In this document: positions 9,934 to 18,714 of the stretch, one piece after another
Layout: the number at the start of each line of letters is the position of its first letter
How positions within the stretch are numbered: position 1 is the stretch's first letter
The notes under the pieces: generated by a model
The model's database searches: none
Seen by the model: only the letters and a program-made list of their open reading frames with translations
Told to the model about the DNA's origin: nothing
Position numbers and translations under genes: made by a program
From: an uncultured Marivita sp.
GTDB taxonomy: Bacteria; Pseudomonadota; Alphaproteobacteria; Rhodobacterales; Rhodobacteraceae
Direction of reading: 5' to 3'
DNA length: 64,000 nucleotides
Assembly: GCF_947488135.1 (NCBI RefSeq)
Contig: NZ_CANKYW010000006.1
Span: 62,001 to 126,000 of the forward strand

Positions 9934-10347
9934 ATGACGAAATTGACCTTGGGATCCTATCCCCATCTGCTCGGGTTCGAGCAACTGGAACGCCTTCTGG
10001 AACGCACTGCGAAGTCCGGCAACGAAGGCTACCCACCCTTCAACATCGAACAAACTTCCGAAGGCGCGTATCGGATCACGCTCGCCGTCGCGGGCTTTCG
10101 GGAACAAGATCTGTCCATAACCGTTGAGGACAGACAACTGGTCATCAGAGGTCGTCAACAGGATGACGCTGCTGACCGCGTGTTCCTGCATCGCGGGATC
10201 GCCGCACGCCAGTTCCAGCGGAGTTTCGTTCTTGCTGACGGTGTCGAGGTGGGAGAGGCGATCATGGAAAACGGGTTGCTGCATGTCGATCTGACGCTGT
10301 CGCGTCCCGAGACCGTGGTTCAGACAATCCAGATCAAGAAGGGGTAG
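9934..10347 (+). CDS. Small heat-shock protein Hsp20/IbpA-type
   Basis: This 137-residue ATP-independent holdase prevents aggregation of unfolded proteins. The alpha-crystallin domain (about residues 28-125) begins at YPPFNIEQTSEGAYRITLAVAGF and ends in the strand with MENGLLHVDLTL, where class A IbpA proteins carry the conserved NGL. The ATG at 9934 is preferred over one at 9916, because AAGGA precedes it by seven bases and the 9916 ATG lies in the predicted hairpin loop. It is three bases upstream of a DUF1150 gene. The promoter and leader suggest heat control at both transcription and translation. Confidence 0.93.
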   Translation: MTKLTLGSYPHLLGFEQLERLLERTAKSGNEGYPPFNIEQTSEGAYRITLAVAGFREQDLSITVEDRQLVIRGRQQDDAADRVFLHRGIAARQFQRSFVLADGVEVGEAIMENGLLHVDLTLSRPETVVQTIQIKKG

Positions 10348-10350
10348 ACC

Positions 10351-10578
10351 ATGAATACGCCGTTTGACTTCAAAGATGCAGACCAATCCAACCTCGTTTA
10401 TGTTCGACCCGTGGCTGTGGCGGACCTGCCAGAAGACGTGCAGGACGAGATCGGGGATCAGGAAACCATCTATGCCGTGCACCGCGCCGATGGCGAACGC
10501 CTCGCGCTCGTGAAGGACCGAAAGCTTGCCTTCATGCTGGCACGGCAGAATGACTTTGCACCTGTGACGGTGCACTGA
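10351..10578 (+). CDS. DUF1150 family protein
   Basis: This 75-residue protein of the DUF1150 family contains LVYVRPVAVADLPEDVQ and a repeat-like end (RLALVKDRKLAFMLARQNDFAPVTVH). The family is confined largely to alphaproteobacteria and is often next to hsp20, as here with only three bases between. No catalytic motif is visible. Co-transcription from the heat-shock promoter suggests a stress-related accessory role, which is inference. A bidirectional terminator follows. Confidence 0.85.
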   Translation: MNTPFDFKDADQSNLVYVRPVAVADLPEDVQDEIGDQETIYAVHRADGERLALVKDRKLAFMLARQNDFAPVTVH

Positions 10579-10665
10579 AAGGTTTTCGAAGCGCCGGACG
10601 ATATCGGCGCTTCATGGCTCAACGCTTGTATTTCGCTGCATCTGTCGTGAGCGAAGCCTGAACAC

Positions 10666-10695
10666 AAAAGGGGCAGGCATAAGCCCACCCCTTTT
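10666..10695. terminator. Bidirectional terminator between DUF1150 and sat/cysC
   Basis: AAAAGGGG (10666-10673) pairs with CCCCTTTT (10688-10695). A small inner GGC-ATAA-GCC hairpin lies in its loop. Runs of T follow on either strand, fitting the convergent genes on both sides. Confidence 0.75.
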
Positions 10696-10715
10696 CGGTA
10701 CTTGCAACGGTAAGT

Positions 10716-12431
10716 CTACTGACCAGCGATGAGTCCGAGACTTTCCAGCTTCAGAATGACTTGGTGCGCGCAGTTGTCGACTTCGACATTTTCGGTCTCG
10801 ACGCGCAGTTCCGGGTCTTGCGGAACATCATACGGGTCCGAAATCCCTGTGAATTCCTTGATCTTGCCCTCGCGCGCCAGCTTGTAAAGACCCTTGCGGT
10901 CGCGGCGCTCGCACTCTTCGATGCTTGTCGCGACGTGGACCTCTATGAAGGCACCGAACTGCTCGATCTCTTCACGCACCGCGCGGCGCGTCGTTGCGTA
11001 GGGCGCGATCGGGGCGCAGATGGCGATCCCGCCGTTCTTGGTGATCTCGCTGGCGACATACCCGATGCGGCGGATGTTGAGATCACGGTGTTCCTTTGAG
11101 AAACCCAATTCTGAAGACAGGTTTTTCCGCACGATGTCACCATCGAGCAGCGTGACGGGCCGGCCTCCCATCTCCATCAGCTTGACCATCAAAGCGTTGG
11201 CGATGGTGGATTTGCCCGATCCGGACAGGCCGGTGAAGAATACCGTAAAGCCCTGTTGCGAACGCGGCGGTTTTGTCTTGCGCAACTCCGTGACGACTTC
11301 GGGGAAGGAAAACCATTCCGGGATGTCCAGCCCTTCTGACAGTCGACGACGAAGCTCTGTGCCCGAGATATTGAGGATGGTCACATCGTCCTTATCGGCA
11401 ATCTCGTCCATCGGTTCGTACTGGGCGCGTTCTTGGACGTAGACCATGTGTTTGAAGTCGACCATCTCGATGCCGATCTCGTCCTGGTGTTCGCGGAACA
11501 GATCCTGGGCATCGTAAGGTCCGTAGAAGTCCTCTCCGGCGGAATTCTTGCCCGGGCCCGCGTGGTCACGTCCGACGATGAAATGGGTGCAGCCGTGGTT
11601 CTTGCGGATCAGCCCGTGCCACACCGCTTCGCGAGGGCCAGCCATACGCATGGCGAGGTTGAGAAGGCTCATGGTCGTTGTGGATTGCGGATACTTGTCC
11701 AGCACCGCCTCGTAGCAGCGCACACGGGTGAAGTGATCGACGTCGCCCGGCTTGGTCATGCCGACAACGGGATGGATCAACAGGTTGGCCTGCGCCTCCT
11801 TCGCGGCGCGGAACGTCAGTTCCTGGTGCGCGCGGTGGAGCGGGTTGCGGGTCTGGAAGGCGACGACCTTGCGCCAACCCAGCTTGCGGAAATACGCCCG
11901 CAATTCGTTCGGCGTGTCGCGGCGCGCGCGAAAGTCATAGTGGACAGGTTGCTGGATGCCAGTCACCGGCCCGCCCAGATACACCTTACCTGCCTTGTTA
12001 TGCAGGTAATTGACTGCCGGATGCGCATCATCATCCGCACCGAACACCTTTTCCGCCTCGCGCGCCTTGTTCGGCACCCAGCGGTCCGTCACGGTCATCG
12101 TGCCAAGGATTACCCCTTCCTGATCCCGCAGCGCGATGTCCTGTCCGATTTCGAGGTTTTCGGCAAAACTCTCTGACACATCGAGCGTGATCGGCATGGG
12201 CCACAGCGTGCCGTCCGCCAGCCGCATGTTTTCGACGACGCTGTCGTAATCTTCCTCACTCAGGAATCCCTTGAGCGGGTTGAACCCACCATTCATCAGC
12301 AATTCCAGATCGCAAATCTGGCGCGGCGTCAGGTCGTGACTGACCAAGTCGCCGGCCTCGACCTTGAGTTTTTGCGCGCTGTCATACGAGACGAAGAGTT
12401 CCGGGATCGGGGCGAGGTTTTGAGGGTACAT
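10716..12431 (-). CDS. Bifunctional sulfate adenylyltransferase / adenylylsulfate kinase
   Basis: This 571-residue fusion makes APS from sulfate and ATP and then phosphorylates it to PAPS, the first two steps of sulfate activation. The N-terminal ATP sulfurylase carries QTRNPLHRAH (193-202, with the HxxH site) and GRDHAGPG (287-294). The C-terminal APS kinase starts near residue 394 with the P-loop GLSGSGKST (401-409). The start at 12431 gives MYPQNLAP. A GTG at 12440 (MSKPMYPQ) is an equally plausible start. It is convergent with the hsp20 operon and has no other cys gene nearby. Confidence 0.94.
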   Translation of the reverse strand: MYPQNLAPIPELFVSYDSAQKLKVEAGDLVSHDLTPRQICDLELLMNGGFNPLKGFLSEEDYDSVVENMRLADGTLWPMPITLDVSESFAENLEIGQDIALRDQEGVILGTMTVTDRWVPNKAREAEKVFGADDDAHPAVNYLHNKAGKVYLGGPVTGIQQPVHYDFRARRDTPNELRAYFRKLGWRKVVAFQTRNPLHRAHQELTFRAAKEAQANLLIHPVVGMTKPGDVDHFTRVRCYEAVLDKYPQSTTTMSLLNLAMRMAGPREAVWHGLIRKNHGCTHFIVGRDHAGPGKNSAGEDFYGPYDAQDLFREHQDEIGIEMVDFKHMVYVQERAQYEPMDEIADKDDVTILNISGTELRRRLSEGLDIPEWFSFPEVVTELRKTKPPRSQQGFTVFFTGLSGSGKSTIANALMVKLMEMGGRPVTLLDGDIVRKNLSSELGFSKEHRDLNIRRIGYVASEITKNGGIAICAPIAPYATTRRAVREEIEQFGAFIEVHVATSIEECERRDRKGLYKLAREGKIKEFTGISDPYDVPQDPELRVETENVEVDNCAHQVILKLESLGLIAGQ

Positions 12432-12632
12432 TGGTTTGCTCACTATACGATTTTGCGCGCTGGTTACGCCCGGTCCTGCCTCAAAGTCCAGCGACAAGGG
12501 CGCGTACCGGCGGATTTGGACGGATTGTGCGGGATTTACGCCAGAATTGGCGGTCACATGCAAACACATGCCGCACTAAGCCGATCAAGGGTGACGCAAG
12601 AAGGGCCTGTTTTTCGGAACTCTGGGTGTTGG

Positions 12633-13664
<1,032 letters not shown>

Positions 13665-13763
13665 TTACTATTCTGATTATTCGATATATGCCCCTGTTCC
13701 CCGGTTCGCAAACCAAAGCGCGCCGCTGCGGTGCGATACAATCGACCCCAGCAAAAATTTAGG

Positions 13764-13795
13764 ATTGTTGCGCGAGGTTGAAACAATATTGCGCG
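13764..13795 (+). promoter_or_regulatory. Direct repeats upstream of the Lrp-family gene
   Basis: ATTGTTGCGCG (13764-13774) and AATATTGCGCG (13785-13795) match at nine of eleven positions and are exactly 21 bases apart, two helical turns. This spacing suits dimer-array binding by Lrp-family proteins and may be an autoregulatory site. The trxB promoter shares the same gap. Confidence 0.4.
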
Positions 13796-13841
13796 CGCTT
13801 GGCCGATGCTATAACAAAGGCGAAAAAGAAGGGGTGTCAGG

Positions 13842-14342
13842 ATGCCATCACATCGGTTGGATCCAATTGATCGCAAAATCTTGGCCGAACTTCAGGCCGA
13901 TGGGCGCATGACGAATGTCGAATTGGCCCGTCGGGTCGGAATATCGGCACCACCGTGTCTGCGTCGCGTGCGGACGCTGGAAGAGCAGGGTTTCATCCGC
14001 GGATACCATGCAGAAGTCGATCCACGAGAGCTTGGCTTCGAGGTGCAGGTCTTTGCGATGGTCGGGTTGCAAAGCCAGGCCGAAGCGGATTTGCGCGCGT
14101 TCGAGGATCGTTGTCGGGGCTGGCCTTTGGTGCGTGAGTGCCACATGCTCAACGGTGAAGTGGATTTCATCCTGAAATGCGTGGCGCCGGATCTCAGCAC
14201 CTTTCAGAGTTTCCTGACCGGTGATCTTTTGACCTCTCCCAATGTGGGCAGCGTCAAGACATCGCTCGTTATACGTGGCGCAAAAGACGAACCCGGGGTG
14301 CCCTTCGATATCCTTGAAGCCCGTCTTGGCGACGGTGGTTGA
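13842..14342 (+). CDS. Lrp/AsnC-family transcriptional regulator
   Basis: This 166-residue feast/famine regulator has an N-terminal winged helix-turn-helix (residues 6-60, with LDPIDRKILAELQADGRMTNVELARRVGIS). A C-terminal RAM ligand/oligomerisation domain follows from about residue 70. Family members bind DNA as octamers and sense amino acids. The effector cannot be predicted. It is divergent from trxB, and 21-base-spaced direct repeats lie 47-78 bases upstream of its start, suggesting self-regulation. The next gene converges 14 bases after the stop. Confidence 0.92.
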   Translation: MPSHRLDPIDRKILAELQADGRMTNVELARRVGISAPPCLRRVRTLEEQGFIRGYHAEVDPRELGFEVQVFAMVGLQSQAEADLRAFEDRCRGWPLVRECHMLNGEVDFILKCVAPDLSTFQSFLTGDLLTSPNVGSVKTSLVIRGAKDEPGVPFDILEARLGDGG

Positions 14343-14356
14343 GCGCCGAAACGGTC

Positions 14357-15136
14357 TCAGGCGACTCGCAAGGTTTCGATGACGCTCCGTGTGGTGCGCG
14401 GGAAGGCAAGATCGCCGAACCCCTCAAGGTCATTCAAATGGCCGAAGATAGACAGCATCATTTCGCGGACAGATGCCCCGATTTCGAGCGTTGACACGCG
14501 ACCGGGATGGTAGCTTTCCATTTCGTAGCCGTTGGCGCGGACTATCCCGTGACGTTGGAGCGCAAAATGATATAGCTGCACTGGCCCCTGCGGCGTGATC
14601 TCCAGCACACGGTCACCATCGATATAATCTGAAGCAGGTGCAAGCACCGCGTCGCAATTCAGCAGATCACTGAAACGATCTTGTCGAATGACCATTCTTG
14701 CGGCCGGGCCAAGCAAGAGATCACTTTGATCCATGTCGATGCCGGGCAAACGGAGCAAATGGGTGAGAGAGGTTGTGTCGCTTGCGAAATCGGGAAGATA
14801 GCTGGTGCTGCCTTTCCAGACGAGAGGCTGGGGGCCCCGGTGGGTTTCGATCAAATCGCCGGGAATCAGATCCTCAACCGCGATCGGACCCATCACGGTA
14901 GAAATCAGTGTACCACGTGCAAAGGCAGAAGCGCAGGCTTCGAACGTCGGAGTCGCCGGCACGGTAAACGTGGTTTCCGAGATCGACTGATCGGGCAGGA
15001 GTGCGGCAGCCTCGATGGTGCGTGTGAGAGGAAGGTCGCGTCGAGGCTGCCCGTCAAACGTGGCAATTTGATCGGTGGAAACCGCATAGGCGTTGTAATC
15101 TGTCGTCACTTCGCGATCGGGTGAGGTCTGGGCCAT
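14357..15136 (-). CDS. Hint (Hedgehog/intein) domain protein
   Basis: This 259-residue protein has a Hint-type core beginning near residue 50 with ACASAFARGTLISTVMGPIAVEDLIPGDLIET. The GTLI...G...V..L..GD..ET pattern is that of Hint_2 proteins common in Rhodobacterales. No signal peptide, repeat region or extein-like C-terminal half is present, so it is a compact stand-alone Hint protein. In larger relatives this domain is attached to secreted RTX-type proteins. Whether it is proteolytically active is unknown. The usual Cys/Ser nucleophile position is occupied by Ala-Arg-Gly context (FARGT), so autocleavage is doubtful. Confidence 0.75.
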   Translation of the reverse strand: MAQTSPDREVTTDYNAYAVSTDQIATFDGQPRRDLPLTRTIEAAALLPDQSISETTFTVPATPTFEACASAFARGTLISTVMGPIAVEDLIPGDLIETHRGPQPLVWKGSTSYLPDFASDTTSLTHLLRLPGIDMDQSDLLLGPAARMVIRQDRFSDLLNCDAVLAPASDYIDGDRVLEITPQGPVQLYHFALQRHGIVRANGYEMESYHPGRVSTLEIGASVREMMLSIFGHLNDLEGFGDLAFPRTTRSVIETLRVA

Positions 15137-15242
15137 GTGATCCCTTAATCGTTAGGTCACATCCGCGTTGGCCCCCACCAACAACACCAGAAGGACGGTG
15201 CAATGTCTTGAGTAGAAAGATGACCCCAAGCCGTTTGATTCG

Positions 15243-15283
15243 TCAAAAAACAAAGAAAATTGGCCGCGAAACCGCGACCAATT
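15243..15283 (-). terminator. Terminator of the 50-codon gene
   Basis: Read on the minus strand, AATTGGTCGCG and CGCGGCCAATT form an 11-position stem with one mismatch around a four-base loop (15258-15283). A T-rich tract follows (15243-15257). It lies about 85 bases past the stop of the small gene at 15367. Confidence 0.75.
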
Positions 15284-15366
15284 CAAGAAGGCTCAGCAAA
15301 TTGTCTTGGTGCCTCGAACAACCCCGCCATATTCGACGTGGATCGAGGCGACCGCAGCAGCGAGGA

Positions 15367-15519
15367 TTACGCCTGCTTGCGGACCGGATGGTTCGCAGCC
15401 TCGGATTTGATCCGGTCGAACATCGCCTTGCGCGCCGCGCCGCGCTGGAACGGAAGCACCGGCAAGTCTTCTTTCGAGGTAGCGATGACAGAAGCGATGA
15501 ATTTCGATTTGCGCGACAT
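15367..15519 (-). CDS. Small basic protein, 50 aa, function unknown
   Basis: This 50-residue protein opens MSRKSKFIASVIATSKED and ends NHPVRKQA, with eleven Lys/Arg residues and a central PFQRGAARKAMFDRI stretch. It resembles short basic proteins beginning with [ST]RKSKFI that I recall from Rhodobacterales genomes. That recollection could not be checked. GGAG lies seven bases before the ATG, and a good terminator lies downstream, so a discrete small transcription unit is likely. No function can be assigned. A nucleic-acid or ribosome-associated role would fit the charge but is speculation. Confidence 0.7.
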   Translation of the reverse strand: MSRKSKFIASVIATSKEDLPVLPFQRGAARKAMFDRIKSEAANHPVRKQA

Positions 15520-15550
15520 GGGACTGCTCCGAGGGGTGTTCTGTTGTTTT

Positions 15551-15562
15551 GTTAAGCTTAAC
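15551..15562. promoter_or_regulatory. 12-bp palindrome upstream of the 50-aa gene
   Basis: GTTAAGCTTAAC is a perfect 12-base palindrome 32-43 bases upstream of the small gene's start codon (minus strand). A six-pair hairpin CGTTTG-TGAC-CAAACG follows at 15582-15597. Either could be a regulator site. No known factor is matched with confidence. Confidence 0.35.
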
Positions 15563-15661
15563 TAACCCCCGCATTTGGGCGCGTTTGTGACCAAACGTGG
15601 ACAATCCCGGTGTATTGTCGTGATTGATTTTGGGCAGATCGCCGGTAACGCGCGCGGTGTT

Positions 15662-16417
15662 CTAAAGCCGGATCACCGAGATCAGACGCCCGTAATCGGC
15701 CTCTCGGGCATGTGTCGCGCGGCGGTAGGAATAGAAGCGGTCGGCATCCGAATAGGTGCAGTGCCGTGTCCATTCAGCCGAAACGCCCGCCTCTCGGAGC
15801 TTGTGCAGACCGAAGCCCGGAAGGTCGAAATGGAACTTGTCATCGGCCCCGTTTACGAAGAAGCGCGCGAATTGCGGGTCTTCGGCCAGAAACGCGTCGA
15901 GGAATTCGGGCCCGACCTCGTAGGCGCGTTGACTGATGCTCGGCCCGATGACCGCCGTGATCGCCTCGCGTTGTGCTCCGAGACCGATCATTTCTTCGAC
16001 GGTCGCTTCGAGAACACCGTCCAGCGCACCGCGCCATCCTGCATGTGCCGCACCGATCACGCCGGCTTCGGGATCGGCAAACAGAACCGGCTGGCAATCC
16101 GCGGTGAGAATGCCCAACGCGACACCCGGCGTGTTCGAAACCATCGCGTCCGCTTTCGGTTTCGGATCGGTCAAGGGTCCATCGACCTTTTGCACCTCCG
16201 CCGAATGCGTCTGGTGAACCGTCACAAGGCAATCGTGCGGCACCTGCATGGCGTCGGCGACACGGGCACGATTGATGGCTACGATCTCGGACTGATCTGA
16301 CGACCCGGAGCCACAGTTCAAGCCCGCGAACACCCCGGAAGACGCGCCGCCCCGGCGCGTGAAGAAGCCGTGGCGCAGCAGGCCCAGGCTGTCCGACGTG
16401 ATGATTTCGAGCGTCAT
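15662..16417 (-). CDS. pgeF: Polyphenol-oxidase-family purine nucleosidase (YfiH/PgeF)
   Basis: This 251-residue protein of the YfiH/LACC1 family acts on purine nucleosides and has been linked to peptidoglycan-precursor editing in Escherichia coli. The metal ligands are visible as His71 (HQTHS), Cys108 (LTADCQPV) and His125 (AAHAGWRG). Its ATG overlaps the end of the methyltransferase gene upstream by four bases, so it is the last gene of a coupled lgt-methyltransferase-pgeF operon. The family is clear. The physiological substrate is less certain. Confidence 0.87.
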   Translation of the reverse strand: MTLEIITSDSLGLLRHGFFTRRGGASSGVFAGLNCGSGSSDQSEIVAINRARVADAMQVPHDCLVTVHQTHSAEVQKVDGPLTDPKPKADAMVSNTPGVALGILTADCQPVLFADPEAGVIGAAHAGWRGALDGVLEATVEEMIGLGAQREAITAVIGPSISQRAYEVGPEFLDAFLAEDPQFARFFVNGADDKFHFDLPGFGLHKLREAGVSAEWTRHCTYSDADRFYSYRRATHAREADYGRLISVIRL

Positions 16418-17490
16418 GGATCCAGTCCCGGCGGAGGCGACTCGGTGCCGGGATAAAGTCCCAACACCTTGAACAGGGAACCCATTTCGTCGGGATGGGT
16501 CAACCGCCGATGTGCGGCGACATGCGCCTCTAGCGCGGGCCCGCTCAACCCCTTGGCCAGGCTCTGGGCACGCGGGGTGATGCCGAGCCGTTCCAGGAAC
16601 ACGCCCTGATCGGTCAATTGGCTGGCCGCGCAACCGGCAATGAGCGCCGCGCGGGCCAATGCCTCGAAATCCACATGCGCGGTCAGGTCGGCACGTCCCG
16701 GTTCGGTGAACGGATCAACAGGTCGATGCGCGCGGACCGCTTGGAACGTATCACCGTCTGACCGCCAGCCGCCGTAATCGATGATCACAGCCATGCCGCC
16801 CTGCGACGCGATGCGCCGGGCCAGTGTATCGACAACGGCGGTCCCATGAACGCAGGTTTCCACCAAAGCACCGGGGCGCGTATCGTCCAGCCGATGGTTC
16901 AACGCGTCAATCGGCGCCGCGTCGCTCAGCCCGCGCTGCAATTCGCCGTCCGGGCCGATCCCCACCACCACTTCGCGCCAACCGTTTGGATCGCGCTGAA
17001 ATTGCCGGATGGGAAGGGCGTCGAAAAACTCGTTTGCGATCACGAAGACGGGCAAATCGTCGGGCAGGCTTTCGACGGTATCGTGCCAGATCGGTTTGTG
17101 CGCAGGAAGTGCTGCGGCCTGTAGGCGGCGCATGCGGTCCGACGCCTCGACCAGATGCAAATCGGCAGCCGAATGAAAACCGGGCACCTGCAACGTTGCG
17201 CGCATCACGTCCGCGATCAGAGTGCCACGTCCGGGACCAAGCTCCACCAACGCAAAACGCTCCGGCGCGTCCTGATCCATCCAGGCTTGCGCCACGCAAA
17301 GCCCGATCACTTCTCCGAACATCTGGCTAATTTCGGGCGAGGTGGTGAAGTCTCCGTCAACACCAAGCGCGTCCTGAGTGGTGTAGTATCCGTGATCCGG
17401 GTGGAGCAGGCAGGCGGACATATATTGGGCCAGGGTCATCGGTCCCGTCGTCTTGATCTGCTTGCGAAGAATGTCTGCCAAGGCGGTCAT
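16414..17490 (-). CDS. Class I SAM-dependent methyltransferase, NDUFAF7/MidA type
   Basis: This 358-residue protein of the DUF185/NDUFAF7 family begins [21 protein letters not shown] and has [20 protein letters not shown] (about residues 93-102) is the SAM-binding loop. The mitochondrial relative symmetrically dimethylates an arginine on a complex I subunit. In alphaproteobacteria the target is inferred. Both ends overlap neighbours by four bases (lgt upstream, pgeF downstream), a gene order often seen in Rhodobacterales. Confidence 0.87.
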   Translation of the reverse strand: MTALADILRKQIKTTGPMTLAQYMSACLLHPDHGYYTTQDALGVDGDFTTSPEISQMFGEVIGLCVAQAWMDQDAPERFALVELGPGRGTLIADVMRATLQVPGFHSAADLHLVEASDRMRRLQAAALPAHKPIWHDTVESLPDDLPVFVIANEFFDALPIRQFQRDPNGWREVVVGIGPDGELQRGLSDAAPIDALNHRLDDTRPGALVETCVHGTAVVDTLARRIASQGGMAVIIDYGGWRSDGDTFQAVRAHRPVDPFTEPGRADLTAHVDFEALARAALIAGCAASQLTDQGVFLERLGITPRAQSLAKGLSGPALEAHVAAHRRLTHPDEMGSLFKVLGLYPGTESPPPGLDP

Positions 17491-18371
17491 TTGGTTCGGG
17501 CGCTTGTCCAGAGATAGAGGCCGACAAGGATCATCGGGATCGACAGAAGCTGTCCCATGGTCAGCCCGTATCCTCCGATCTGCCATGCCAGACCGAGCGG
17601 ATTGCCGACAGAGACGAACTGCGCGTCCGGTTGTCGGAAGAACTCAACGAAGAACCGCGCCGCGCCATACCCGCCGATGAACAGCCCGACGATCTTGCCG
17701 GGTGTCTTGAGCGCACCGCGCCGGAACGCAAGCCACAGCAGAACCGCGCCCAAAAGCAATCCTTCGAGAAGGGCCTCGTATAATTGTGACGGATGCCGTG
17801 CACAGATCTCTCCGACCGCCTGCCCGCAGGCCTGCGCGGCCTCACCGGGAAACTGCACACCCCAGGGCAGGTCGGACGGGCGGCCCCAAAGCTCTGCATT
17901 GATGAAATTCGCAACACGCCCCAGAAACAGGCCCGGTGGCGTTGCCATTGCCATCATGTCGGCCGTGGGCCGCAGCGGGATACCGGCCCGCAGGCAGTAG
18001 ATCAAAGCCGCGACGATCACGCCGATCAGGCCGCCGTGAAACGACATCCCGCCTTGCCAAATAGCAAGGATCTGCCCCGGGTTCGCGAGATAATACCCCG
18101 GCTGATAGAACATGACGAAGCCGAGCCTACCACCCAGGATGATCCCGAGGATCACCCAGGTGAGTAACTCCTCCACCTGTTCGGGCCGCATCGGCGGCGT
18201 GTCTGCCGGCCACAATGTGACCCGCTTGACGGCCGCGACGGCGATCCGCCATCCAATGAGAATGCCCGCGATATAGGCGAGCGCGTACCAGCGCAGCGCG
18301 AATTCGATCCTGAAGAGAGAGATCGAAAACAGCTCTGGCGAGACATCGGGAAAGGGCAGGCCGGTCGACAT
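17487..18371 (-). CDS. lgt: Prolipoprotein diacylglyceryl transferase
   Basis: This 294-residue inner-membrane enzyme transfers diacylglycerol from phosphatidylglycerol to the lipobox cysteine of prolipoproteins. It has about seven membrane segments. MSFHGGLIG gives His112, equivalent to the essential His of the E. coli enzyme. It is followed by the Lgt signature [14 protein letters not shown] and by RHPSQLYEA. The ATG at 18371 gives [13 protein letters not shown], typical of the family. It heads an operon with the methyltransferase and pgeF. Confidence 0.95.
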   Translation of the reverse strand: MSTGLPFPDVSPELFSISLFRIEFALRWYALAYIAGILIGWRIAVAAVKRVTLWPADTPPMRPEQVEELLTWVILGIILGGRLGFVMFYQPGYYLANPGQILAIWQGGMSFHGGLIGVIVAALIYCLRAGIPLRPTADMMAMATPPGLFLGRVANFINAELWGRPSDLPWGVQFPGEAAQACGQAVGEICARHPSQLYEALLEGLLLGAVLLWLAFRRGALKTPGKIVGLFIGGYGAARFFVEFFRQPDAQFVSVGNPLGLAWQIGGYGLTMGQLLSIPMILVGLYLWTSARTK

Positions 18372-18465
18372 GCGCGCAACCTGTTCATTGCTCTGCGGCG
18401 AAGTCAACCTTGTGCCATGCAGGTCCGGGGCCCATATAGAGGTCAAGCAAACGCCGGAGGCACAT

Positions 18466-18711
18466 ATGCAGACCCGTAACAAGGTATTCGAAGACATTTC
18501 CCAGCTGATGACCAACGCCATGGGCGTCGCTCAGGGGGCCAAGGAAGAAGCGGAAACCGCGATGAAGTCCATGATGGACCGTTGGTTGGCCGACCGCGAT
18601 TTCGTCACCCGCGAGGAATTCGACGCGGTGCGCGCCATGGCGATGAAGGCGCGCGAGGAAAACGAGATGCTGAAAGCCAGGCTGGATGCGATGGACGCGG
18701 CCAATAAGTAA
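18466..18711 (+). CDS. ubiK: Ubiquinone biosynthesis accessory factor UbiK (BMFP)
   Basis: This 81-residue, mostly helical protein begins [20 protein letters not shown]. It ends in a coiled-coil ([29 protein letters not shown]), matching the BMFP/UbiK family. UbiK binds lipids and helps ubiquinone synthesis under oxygen. GGAGG lies five bases before the ATG. The gene is divergent from lgt and converges with the AKR-RidA gene, leaving three bases between stops. Confidence 0.87.
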   Translation: MQTRNKVFEDISQLMTNAMGVAQGAKEEAETAMKSMMDRWLADRDFVTREEFDAVRAMAMKAREENEMLKARLDAMDAANK

Positions 18712-18714
18712 ACA

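Noticed and set aside
9916-9934. Upstream ATG at 9916 as the hsp20 start
   Set aside because: It has no Shine-Dalgarno and lies in the loop of the predicted hairpin. The ATG at 9934 has AAGGA at seven bases.
15551-15562. CtrA site (TTAA-N7-TTAA) in the GTTAAGCTTAAC palindrome
   Set aside because: The two TTAA units are two bases apart, not seven, so it does not fit the CtrA full site.
15260-15565. About 100-codon plus-strand frame over the 50-aa small gene
   Set aside because: It has no ribosome-binding site and reads through the terminator stem. The minus-strand small gene has better signals.
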